Source of the DNA: Melioribacter roseus
GTDB taxonomy: Bacteria; Bacteroidota; Ignavibacteria; Ignavibacteriales; Melioribacteraceae
NCBI GenBank assembly: GCA_020724325.1
Contig: DYHC01000034.1
Coordinates: 3,469-11,217, forward strand
Reading direction: 5' to 3'
Length of the DNA: 7,749 nt
This document shows positions 1-6,132 of this stretch, piece by piece. The stretch's first letter is position 1, and each line of letters begins with the position of its first letter. Under the pieces are notes generated by a model, which did no database searches, was not told the DNA's origin, and worked only from the letters and a program-made list of their open reading frames with translations. A program made the translations under genes and the position numbers.

Positions 1-1578
1 AACGTGCACGGGTACAACGCGATGCCAGAGGCTTCCATTAAAATACGGCGTTCCTTCTTTCAAAGCATTGTTCTTAATTTTACCTTCAGCAAGCCCTATA
101 AAGTTTGCTGCCGTCATTGGAACGTTTTCATAATCTAACGCTAAAGTTATTCTGCCTTTGCTGGTGTTTAGGTCCGCATAAATGCCGTCAGGTAAAAAAG
201 CACCATCGCGGGGAACGAGTTTATCCAGGTTAGCAATTTGGTAAGCAAGTAATGCAAATATTAGCGCACTATATTCCTGAGCATCAGGAATAGTTTGATC
301 GTAAGTATCAAGCAATGTATGCCATGTTGTTCCGTATTGATGCGGGCCTTGAGTTCTAAGCCAAGGAGCCGGAATACCCTCCATTGTAAACGAATGACTG
401 TCGGTTCCGCCGCGTCCAGCTCTTCTTATTAATCCGGTTTCCTGAAGAGAAAATTTATACTTAAGCTGAAGATTTTCAATTGGTTCGACAGCAGGTTTAA
501 TGAAATCGTAAATTACTTTTGGAACGCCCATTCCAATAACAGGATTGGTTCCGCTATCATTGTTAAGCATCAGAGAAATTTTAGGAACCTTATCTTTGTT
601 TTTTGCAACCCATGCACGCGAGCCGATCAATCCGCGTTCTTCAGCGGCATAAAGCTGAACCATAACCGATCGTTTCGGTTTGGCGCCGGCTGTAACGAGC
701 AAGCGAATTGCTTCCATCATTCTTGAAACGCCGGATGCATTGTCAATTGCGCCGGCGGCATGATCATACGAATCGAGATGGGCGCCAAGTATTACATATT
801 CATCCGGAAGCTCTGTTCCCGGAAGCCATGCAATTACGTTGTGATATTTAACCGGTCCTTGATAGAAGAAATTCCGTATATCGAATTCAAGAATAACCTC
901 TTCACCTTTTTCTACCATTGTTTTTATTTGATCGAATTGTTTATCAAGAAGTTTGATATCCGGCAAGGTTGGAAGTTCATTCCACGATTTTACATTTCTT
1001 GCATCGAATAATCTGAAAGGAATTCTTGCCAGTTGAATTGTACCGAGCGCACCGTATGAAATTAATTTTTTTGTAGCGGTACTAATTGAATCGTGATCGC
1101 GTGGATATCCAGTATTTTCTCCATCAATTAGAACCCACGCACCGGTTATTTTACTTTTTATTGAATCGATTTGAAGAGCATCTTTCGGAAGAATAACGAC
1201 ATGACCTTTCTGTTTTCCTTTTGTTCCGGAGGTATAACCTGGAGTTCCGAATTCGAGATACATTTCGGCGGGTTTAATCATCTTGCCGAACCAAGGACCG
1301 CGGTTAAACCCAACTGGTTCCTCGCCAGCCTCATCGAGCTCGGCTTTAATTCCCCACGAAAGGAATTCGTTAAGAACCCAGCGAGCAGAATTTGTATATG
1401 CATCCGATCCGGTTGATCTTCCACCGAATCGATTACATAATATATCCTGATGAACCATAGCGCGGTTATCTGTTGTGCCAAGCTCTACTATTTTTTGAAA
1501 TACAGTATCCTGCTGGGAGAATAGCGTAGAATAAAGTAATATTATTAATATACATGAGTAGTAAGTAACGCGTTTCAT
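1..1578 (-). CDS. Exported M28 zinc peptidase (carboxypeptidase Q-like) fused to a C-terminal cyclophilin domain; 3' end outside window
   Basis: My translation is open from ATG at 1578 to base 1 (526 codons, no stop), so the C-terminus is missing. Residues 1-22 form a signal peptide (MKR, then a hydrophobic run, ending LFSQQD), so the enzyme is predicted to be exported. Residues ~45-440 form an M28 peptidase with a PA-like insert at about 125-240. The two-metal site looks complete: H267 (GAHLDSY), bridging D279 (GAIDNASG), general base E313 with ligand E314 (YAAEERG), D341 and H420 (WHTLLDTYD); GTDSHSF lies at 391-397. From ~471 the chain becomes a cyclophilin: TSKGRITLALD, then VPMTAANFIGLAEG, then YFNGSLWHRVVP, with R520 at the place of the catalytic Arg55 of cyclophilin A. 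There is no frame change at the junction. An AAAGAG ribosome site lies about 6 nt before the ATG. Expected activity is release of amino acids from peptides outside the cytoplasm; the isomerase half may help folding or prolyl substrates (inference). Confidence 0.9.
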   Translation of the reverse strand, partial: MKRVTYYSCILIILLYSTLFSQQDTVFQKIVELGTTDNRAMVHQDILCNRFGGRSTGSDAYTNSARWVLNEFLSWGIKAELDEAGEEPVGFNRGPWFGKMIKPAEMYLEFGTPGYTSGTKGKQKGHVVILPKDALQIDSIKSKITGAWVLIDGENTGYPRDHDSISTATKKLISYGALGTIQLARIPFRLFDARNVKSWNELPTLPDIKLLDKQFDQIKTMVEKGEEVILEFDIRNFFYQGPVKYHNVIAWLPGTELPDEYVILGAHLDSYDHAAGAIDNASGVSRMMEAIRLLVTAGAKPKRSVMVQLYAAEERGLIGSRAWVAKNKDKVPKISLMLNNDSGTNPVIGMGVPKVIYDFIKPAVEPIENLQLKYKFSLQETGLIRRAGRGGTDSHSFTMEGIPAPWLRTQGPHQYGTTWHTLLDTYDQTIPDAQEYSALIFALLAYQIANLDKLVPRDGAFLPDGIYADLNTSKGRITLALDYENVPMTAANFIGLAEGKIKNNALKEGTPYFNGSLWHRVVPVHV

Positions 1579-1640
1579 ATTTAGCTCTTTAGTAGTGGAA
1601 ATATTTTTGAATAAAAAATTAATAAAAAGAATTGATGTAT

Positions 1641-1670
1641 AAAAAAACCGGGAATTTAAATAGCGGATTT
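1641..1670 (-). terminator. Possible weak rho-independent terminator
   Basis: On the minus strand, AAATCCG (1670-1664) can pair with CGGTTT (1650-1645) with one bulged T, around an AT-rich loop of about 13 nt, and a run of T continues to 1641. It would end transcripts coming from the DUF6252-like gene and insulate the M28 gene. The stem is short, so the call is tentative. Confidence 0.3.
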
Positions 1671-1877
1671 CGAGCCTTGCGCTTTTAACTGTCTCAGGCA
1701 AACATATGAAAGCGCGATGGTTCGACAACATGATAAAACCAACTGAAATGTTTCTCGATTAATTCCAGCCTCCGCAATTTTGATGTCGGTTCGATTACAA
1801 TTTACAGCCACTTGAAGAGCTGCAGAATTAAATAGCAGTAAACAAAACAGGATTGTAAAGACACTGTACTGGAGCAT
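1656..1877 (-). CDS. Doubtful 73-aa ORF with a signal-peptide-like N-terminus
   Basis: The ORF begins 8 nt after the stop of the DUF6252-like gene. It has a hydrophobic start (FTILFCLLLFNSAA) and four later cysteines (27, 50, 51, 60). I recognise no family, and no clear ribosome-binding site precedes the ATG. It lies exactly antisense to the decayed M28 fragment, which accounts for this DNA better than a gene does, and its 3' end runs into a possible terminator hairpin. I list it because it is open and well placed for co-transcription, but think it is more likely a shadow than a gene. Confidence 0.2.
   Translation of the reverse strand: MLQYSVFTILFCLLLFNSAALQVAVNCNRTDIKIAEAGINRETFQLVLSCCRTIALSYVCLRQLKAQGSKSAI
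1712..1855 (+). pseudogene. Decayed, inverted fragment of an M28 peptidase gene
   Basis: Read on the plus strand from 1718, the DNA gives WFDNMIKPTEMFLD followed by TAA. The neighbouring M28 protein has WFGKMIKPAEMYLE at residues 96-109 (minus strand, 1252-1293). By hand, 34 of 42 bases match, and five of the eight differences fall at third codon positions, the pattern expected of two coding sequences that diverged. Further on, in the same frame (1808-1852), PLEELQ and later NKTG resemble PKDALQ and SKITG at residues 131-146 of the M28 protein, with in-frame stops at 1760, 1781 and 1829. The whole fits a broken M28 homologue or inverted partial duplication. The core match is firm; the flanks are tentative. 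No start codon or intact ORF remains. Confidence 0.6.
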
Positions 1878-1885
1878 CTTTACAT

Positions 1886-2419
1886 TTAATCAAACTCAGT
1901 AGATCCTTCTTTCTTCTCTTCTATTCTATACTGAACGTTAGAGAAAATTCCGTTTGTAATTACGGCACTAAGTCTTTTCTTGTTTGCTTTAGACGAGTAT
2001 TGAAATTTTTCAACGACAAATTCAAATGTGCCGGATATAGTTTTGTTTATCGGGTCGTGCTCTATTATATCTGTTTCGCCGCTAATTGAATTCCACTGAG
2101 GGTTATCAGGTCCCTCGGGGACCCATATCAGTTCAGAATCTGGTTTTTCGCCTTTTTCGTAATTAGGTTCGCGGAACTTAAGTTTAACAGGTGCTTCACC
2201 TTTTAGAGCATCAGCTTTGCAATAGAGATACACTATTTTGTCTTCAGATTCGGCTCTAATCTGTAAATAATCTGTTAGTCCTAAATTTATTATAACTGCT
2301 TCGGTGACTTTACCTTTCATAAATTTACCGTCAACTTTAAGTGAGAACACCTGAGCGGTTGCATTGTAATAGAAAACGGAACTCAAAATAATGCTAACCC
2401 GCAAAAAATATTTTTTCAT
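1886..2419 (-). CDS. Secreted DUF6252-like protein of unknown function
   Basis: A 177-residue protein with a signal peptide at about 1-22 (MKKYFLR, hydrophobic stretch, ATAQ), so it is probably periplasmic or outer-surface. No lipobox cysteine follows the hydrophobic stretch. The mature part is predicted beta-rich. An early FSLKVDGKFMKG and a late ISGTFEFVVE followed by VITNGIFSNVQY match the layout I recall for DUF6252 proteins of Bacteroidota, which have a 'VDG' opening and a 'GTF.F ... ITNG.F.N' close; this assignment is from memory. The molecular role is unknown. ATG 2419 is supported by AAGGG six bases upstream. A 92-bp gap separates it from the aminotransferase upstream, so it may have its own promoter. 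Confidence 0.85.
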   Translation of the reverse strand: MKKYFLRVSIILSSVFYYNATAQVFSLKVDGKFMKGKVTEAVIINLGLTDYLQIRAESEDKIVYLYCKADALKGEAPVKLKFREPNYEKGEKPDSELIWVPEGPDNPQWNSISGETDIIEHDPINKTISGTFEFVVEKFQYSSKANKKRLSAVITNGIFSNVQYRIEEKKEGSTEFD

Positions 2420-2441
2420 ATTATGCCCTTGAGAATTTATA

Positions 2442-2447
2442 ATTATA
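2442..2447 (-). promoter_or_regulatory. Candidate -10 box for the DUF6252-like gene
   Basis: A perfect TATAAT on the minus strand lies 22 bases before the ATG at 2419, inside a 14-bp perfect palindrome TTTATAATTATAAA (2436-2449). No convincing -35 box sits at normal spacing (TTGTTC is only 13 bp upstream), and such motifs arise by chance in AT-rich DNA, so support is limited. Confidence 0.25.
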
Positions 2448-2511
2448 AAATTACCAAACAGAACAAGAGAGAAAATAATTCACTAAACAAACTTCATTTT
2501 TGTAATAATAA

Positions 2512-3714
2512 TCATATACATATTTTCTTAATGCGATCCAATCCATCCAAAATGCTTTCAACTGGAGTTGTTGAAAACGAAAACCGAACATAGTCATCAA
2601 AATAATTTCCAAAACATGAGCCATAGACAGAAGCAACTCCTTCATTTAATAAATGTTTATAGATATAGAGTTTTCGTTCATCACCAGAAACATTTTTCGG
2701 AATGAAGTTATGGAAGTCAGGGAAAAAGTAAAATCCCCCTTTCGGCTTAGTTACACTTAATCCATCAATGCTTATTAATCCATCATAAAATATATCTCTT
2801 CTTTTCTGGTATTCGGCAACCATTGCGTTAATTGTTTTTTGGCTTTCATCCTTGTTATTCAAGGCTTCTGCAGCAGCATACTGAAGAAATGTAGTTACTC
2901 CCGCGGTTTGAGTATAATTACCAAGTTTAAGAAGATTTGGAATCTGCTTGTTGCGTGTAACAAGATATCCTAGACGCCAGCCCGTCATAGAAAATGTTTT
3001 AGATAACGTGAACGTGCTGATTATATTTTCATATTCTAAAGATGCTGGGCTAAAATGTTTCTCTTCATCGAATACGACAGCTTCGTAAGCTTCATCAGAA
3101 ATTACGAATGCGCCATGTTTTGCACATAGATCAACAATTGCAGTTACTTCTTTTTTGGTAAAGAGTTTTCCGGTTGGATTCTGCGGAGTATTAAGGTAGA
3201 AGAATGATGCGCCTTTAAGTGCTTTATCGAGCAGATCGTAATCAATGCTGAAATCTTCGCTAAGCGGGATCTGATGAAAATCTGTTCCGCAATACGGAAC
3301 AAAATTTTCGAGGACACAGCTCCAGCATGGTGCAAAACCAACGCCTTTTTTGCCCTGGAATAGTTTGAAGGATAGTTCTAATGATTCCTGTCCGCCGTAA
3401 GTGCAAACTATATTATTTTTATCGACGCCGGTTGTATGGTTGAAGTAATTCAGTTTATAAAGTATCGCTTCCTTAAAAACATCCTCTCCGCCAGATTTTG
3501 GATATTTTGTTATTCCTTTATCGAGGGCATTCTTTGCAGCATCAACGATATATTGCGGAGTAGGAAAATCAATTTCGCCGCGTTGAAATAAAACAAAGTC
3601 TTTTCCGGTTTTAGACTTATACTCGGGTGCAAGTTTGCGGACTTCCTCACTAATACTTACGATTGGAGACATTCTTACATTCAGTAAGTTCTCGCTGAAT
3701 TGATGATCAGTCAT
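2512..3714 (-). CDS. PLP-dependent class I/II aminotransferase
   Basis: A cytoplasmic 400-residue enzyme of the fold-type I aminotransferase family, full length for the group. Visible landmarks in order: GEIDFPTP (46-53, the usual 'GEPDF.TP'), Y71 in the 'KYPKSGG' substrate loop, NTPQNPTG (175-182) with the conserved Asn at 179, SDEAYE (206-211) with the PLP-ring Asp at 207, SKTFSMTGWRLGY (238-250) with the Schiff-base lysine K239 and R247 near the phosphate, and RFSFST with R377, the expected carboxylate-binding Arg. The cofactor-stacking region is unusual: YGGQESLE (106-113) and APCWSC (128-133) replace the common 'G..QAL' and 'P.Y..Y' forms. It should transfer an amino group between an amino acid and a 2-oxo acid, but the substrate cannot be read from sequence. 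ATG 3714 has a good AAGGG site five bases upstream. A 153-bp gap separates it from the MEMO gene upstream, so independent expression is possible. Confidence 0.92.
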   Translation of the reverse strand: MTDHQFSENLLNVRMSPIVSISEEVRKLAPEYKSKTGKDFVLFQRGEIDFPTPQYIVDAAKNALDKGITKYPKSGGEDVFKEAILYKLNYFNHTTGVDKNNIVCTYGGQESLELSFKLFQGKKGVGFAPCWSCVLENFVPYCGTDFHQIPLSEDFSIDYDLLDKALKGASFFYLNTPQNPTGKLFTKKEVTAIVDLCAKHGAFVISDEAYEAVVFDEEKHFSPASLEYENIISTFTLSKTFSMTGWRLGYLVTRNKQIPNLLKLGNYTQTAGVTTFLQYAAAEALNNKDESQKTINAMVAEYQKRRDIFYDGLISIDGLSVTKPKGGFYFFPDFHNFIPKNVSGDERKLYIYKHLLNEGVASVYGSCFGNYFDDYVRFSFSTTPVESILDGLDRIKKICI

Positions 3715-3867
3715 TTTTTCCCTTTTGTTGATTAAAATTTGTTGAGAGGTCTAATTGGGATTACAAGCTATAATAAAACTTAATATAAGGCAATACTTAA
3801 AGAAGATTTTTATTTGCTAAAAATAATTCCTTAAAAATAATTTCTGCCGCCGGGTAAACCGAATTAA
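3715..3867. other. Intergenic region between MEMO and aminotransferase genes, with a short direct repeat
   Basis: An AT-rich gap of 153 bp. It holds two near-identical 13-mers 14 bp apart, TAAAAATAATTCC (3818-3830) and TAAAAATAATTTC (3832-3844). Transcription of the aminotransferase probably starts here. Minus-strand TTGCCT and a downstream TATAGC are 15 bp apart, too weak to call a promoter. I see no stable terminator hairpin after the MEMO gene. Confidence 0.4.
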
Positions 3868-4686
3868 TTAAGAATATGTAACCGAACTAAGGTAACCAAC
3901 AACTTCGGAAAGATCTCCGGTAACATCGCCGGAATCGGATCTTGCAACAATTTTACTTTTATTTTTACCAGCAAGATTTGCAGCCCGCATCATTGCAACT
4001 ATTGCTCCTCCGCCGCATGCTTCGCATCTGCCAAGTTCGAGGTCGCACTGTAATTGTTCATAATCGTTGTTTGCAATATTCTGTTCAACAATGGAATCCA
4101 TTTTATCTGCTGCGGACCTGGAGTAAAAATGCGAGAGATCGGAGCTTGCAACAATTAATGTTTTGTTGTTTACTAACGGTGCAATTCTATCTGCAAGTTC
4201 GTAAACAATATTTCTATTTTGATCACCAATTACAATAGGAACAATAGAAAAATCTTTCAACAGAATCTGAAGAAAAGGAATTTGAACTTCTACAGCATGT
4301 TCTGTGCGGTGCCCCTGATTTCCCTTAAAAATTATTTTACTATCTGAAATTATTTTTTCTGTTACATCTTTGTTGAGGGGAACATCGCCCAACGGTGTTC
4401 TGTAAGCTTCTCCATCATATATTGAAATTCCTTTAAAATACTCGCGGTGACTTGGAGAAATTATTAAGACAGTTTCAATGTTATTATTAACCGAGGAATT
4501 AAAACCATAGGCAGCAGTCTTACCGGAATAGATATAGCCGGCGTGAGGGGAAACTATTCCGGCAACATCAGAAAATTTTTGATTGGTAATTGCTTCGCTC
4601 AGTAAAATATTAACCTGTTCTTTTAGTTTTATCTGAGAAGCCGGATAAAATACTCCAGCAACGGCAGGATCTCTTATGCCCCTCAT
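3868..4686 (-). CDS. MEMO family protein (AmmeMemoRadiSam system protein B)
   Basis: A 272-residue soluble protein of the MEMO family, related in fold to class III extradiol dioxygenases. I chose ATG 4686 because family members begin close to 'M.R.PAVAG.FYP', as here (MRGIRDPAVAGVFYPA). An upstream in-frame TTG at 4698 would add four residues, overlap the AMMECR1 stop, and place the AAAGG site directly against the start. Numbered from the ATG, the likely metal ligands are H48 (SPHAGY), H80 (SPSHREYF) and C224 (EACGGG); H48 and H80 are 32 apart, as are H49 and H81 of human MEMO1. D183 and H186 (SSDLSH) and EHAVEVQIPFL (129-139) are further family signatures. The biochemical role in bacteria is unsettled; human MEMO1 has been reported to bind copper and iron. 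It follows AMMECR1 by 4 nt, so the two are surely co-transcribed. The third member, a radical SAM enzyme, is not in the window. Confidence 0.93.
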   Translation of the reverse strand: MRGIRDPAVAGVFYPASQIKLKEQVNILLSEAITNQKFSDVAGIVSPHAGYIYSGKTAAYGFNSSVNNNIETVLIISPSHREYFKGISIYDGEAYRTPLGDVPLNKDVTEKIISDSKIIFKGNQGHRTEHAVEVQIPFLQILLKDFSIVPIVIGDQNRNIVYELADRIAPLVNNKTLIVASSDLSHFYSRSAADKMDSIVEQNIANNDYEQLQCDLELGRCEACGGGAIVAMMRAANLAGKNKSKIVARSDSGDVTGDLSEVVGYLSSVTYS

Positions 4687-4690
4687 TTTA

Positions 4691-5257
4691 TTACTCAACC
4701 TTTGTTAATAATTTTTCACTAAATACAACTGCAGTAAAACCGCTTAACTTCAATTGTTTTTCCCGCCAGTAGCCGGCATTAAAGCCCGACTTGAGACAAA
4801 TTGCATCGAGATATTGCTCTTTATTCATTTGATGCTCAACCGGAACCTGCGGAAGAAGCAGCCCGCGCCGCCCTTTCTCTTCGAGAATTAAGCCGTGTTT
4901 TCCAATTTCAATTTCATCATAACTTTTAAGCGGAAACGGTTCCGATAAAACAGAGATCTCGATTGAGACACTAGAAAGTTCATCCTGACTAAGCGGATTA
5001 AATCTTGGATCGTTCTGAGCAGCATTAACTGCGGCTTCACAAACAGTTTTAAATAACGGTTTATCGGAAATAATAAACCCGATACAGCCCCTAAGTTTTC
5101 CCTGTTCTGATAGAGTTACAAATGCACCGGAATGAGTTTTAAGTACCGGGTATTTTTTATAATCTGGTTCGGAAATCTCCCCGCCGGCAAAAAACAAAGT
5201 GATTGATTTTCTTGCGGCTTCAAGAAGTATTGTTTTTTCTTCTTGTGTTAAATCCAT
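4691..5257 (-). CDS. AMMECR1 domain protein (AmmeMemoRadiSam system protein A)
   Basis: A 188-residue cytoplasmic protein spanning one AMMECR1 domain, the usual length for bacterial members. The hallmark LRGCIG is at 55-60 with its cysteine at 58. Other conserved parts are GAFVTL (44-49), AAQNDPRF (79-86), IEISVLSEP (99-107), GLLLPQVPVE (132-141) and the closing GYWR (162-165). Human AMMECR1 lies in a deleted interval linked to Alport syndrome with elliptocytosis. The activity of the domain is unknown; the strict cysteine suggests catalysis or binding. ATG 5257 lies 2 nt after the stop of the DUF4905-like gene with a GGA upstream inside that gene's end, which points to translational coupling. 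Its neighbour MEMO is the standard partner. Confidence 0.94.
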   Translation of the reverse strand: MDLTQEEKTILLEAARKSITLFFAGGEISEPDYKKYPVLKTHSGAFVTLSEQGKLRGCIGFIISDKPLFKTVCEAAVNAAQNDPRFNPLSQDELSSVSIEISVLSEPFPLKSYDEIEIGKHGLILEEKGRRGLLLPQVPVEHQMNKEQYLDAICLKSGFNAGYWREKQLKLSGFTAVVFSEKLLTKVE

Positions 5258-5259
5258 AT

Positions 5260-6081
5260 CTATTCCAGTTGATAAACAATAATGCTGTTCTTCTCTTTAA
5301 GAACCAGTAAAAAGTTTTTGAATACAAAAAAGGAATCGGGAATCAGAGAGTTTGTACTAACATTCAATATATCATCAAGAACTATTTCCTGTTTCGAGAG
5401 GTTGTAAGCAAAAAATCTGTTCATAAGATTTCCGTTAAGTATTTTTGAGTGAAAACTGAAGAATAGAAGATTGCCAAAGGCAGTATATTCAACGTTTCCA
5501 ACAATATCAAGACTGGAAATTATTTTTGTAATTGCTTTGTTAATTGCCGGCTCGGATAATTCCGGCTGCCATTGTTCTGTGAATAGATAATTGTTCTCTC
5601 CAGTAAGCTTATTGGATTCTAACCGTAACTGATTTATTTTATCTGAATCATCTCCCAAAGATTCTTCCAAAATTCCAGATCGATAATTTAAAGCGGAGAA
5701 ATTCCTGCTCTCAAAATTCTGCCTGCAACAATAAATCTTATCATTATATGCAAAAAGAAATGAATTGCTGGAATCGGTCCACTTAACAGACTTGCTTGCA
5801 ATATCGAATCCGATAATTTGTTTATGACCAGGCATATCAGGTTTGGCATACTTGTGAAAAAATATCATGTCTTTATATAATGTTTCAATTCCAATCCAGT
5901 ATTTTTCTTCTATCTGTAACAAATCAAATACTTTTTTGCCTTTAGCAAGATTATAGCAACTGAAAAAAACCTCCTTCTTATCAACATCGCGCAATTCAAT
6001 TACTAGTTTATTAGTATCGGATATTAACAGCCGCCAAATTTGATATTTCGATTTATATGAAAAATGTTTTTTTAACTTCAT
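5260..6081 (-). CDS. DUF4905-like protein of unknown function
   Basis: A 273-residue protein without a signal peptide or membrane segment, so probably cytoplasmic. It is rich in short beta-strand stretches ending in aromatic residues, as in propeller-like repeats: MIFFHKYAKPDMPGHK (72-87), IIGFDIASKSVKW (89-101) and RFFAYNLSKQEIVLDD (222-237). YWIG (61-64) and the PDMPGHK motif followed by 'D...K..W' resemble what I recall of DUF4905 of Bacteroidota; this is from memory. No catalytic residues stand out. The gene ends 2 nt before AMMECR1 and is evidently in one operon with AMMECR1 and MEMO, which suggests a shared process (inference). ATG 6081 has only a weak AAAGA in front. The 51-bp gap to the tryptophanase gene allows, but does not prove, co-transcription with it. 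Confidence 0.85.
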   Translation of the reverse strand: MKLKKHFSYKSKYQIWRLLISDTNKLVIELRDVDKKEVFFSCYNLAKGKKVFDLLQIEEKYWIGIETLYKDMIFFHKYAKPDMPGHKQIIGFDIASKSVKWTDSSNSFLFAYNDKIYCCRQNFESRNFSALNYRSGILEESLGDDSDKINQLRLESNKLTGENNYLFTEQWQPELSEPAINKAITKIISSLDIVGNVEYTAFGNLLFFSFHSKILNGNLMNRFFAYNLSKQEIVLDDILNVSTNSLIPDSFFVFKNFLLVLKEKNSIIVYQLE

Positions 6082-6084
6082 TTA

Positions 6085-6124
6085 TTCTTTGTGTCTCTTT
6101 GTACTTTCTCCGTTAACTCCTGTG
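6085..6124. repeat. Degenerate ~10-nt tandem repeat in the tryptophanase-DUF4905 gap
   Basis: Plus-strand units TTCTTTGTG, CTCTTTGTA, CTTTCTCCGT and CTCCTGTG follow one another at about 10-nt spacing. On the transcribed (minus) strand this is a purine-rich run with several Shine-Dalgarno-like pieces. It resembles the 'CTTTGTGTC..TTTGTG' intergenic repeats I have seen in many environmental bacterial genomes; that comparison is from memory. Confidence 0.4.
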
Positions 6125-6132
6125 CAGCCAGA

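Noticed and set aside
760..1416. Plus-strand ORFs of 83 and 81 codons
   Set aside because: Both are antisense to the M28 peptidase, which has conserved motifs throughout this stretch.
1278..1481. 67-residue minus-strand ORF within the M28 gene
   Set aside because: It is an alternative frame inside the confident M28 peptidase and resembles no family.
2436..2449. 14-bp perfect palindrome TTTATAATTATAAA as an operator
   Set aside because: A pure AT palindrome of this length is expected by chance in AT-rich intergenic DNA, so it is mentioned only with the -10 candidate.
3818..3844. Two near-identical 13-mers as a regulatory tandem repeat or the start of an array
   Set aside because: There are only two copies, 14 bp apart in low-complexity AT-rich DNA, so neither an array nor a regulatory role is supported.
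4687..4698. TTG start at 4698 giving a 276-residue MEMO protein that overlaps AMMECR1
   Set aside because: Family N-termini fit the ATG at 4686, and the AAAGG site touches the TTG with no spacing, so the four-residue extension is unlikely.
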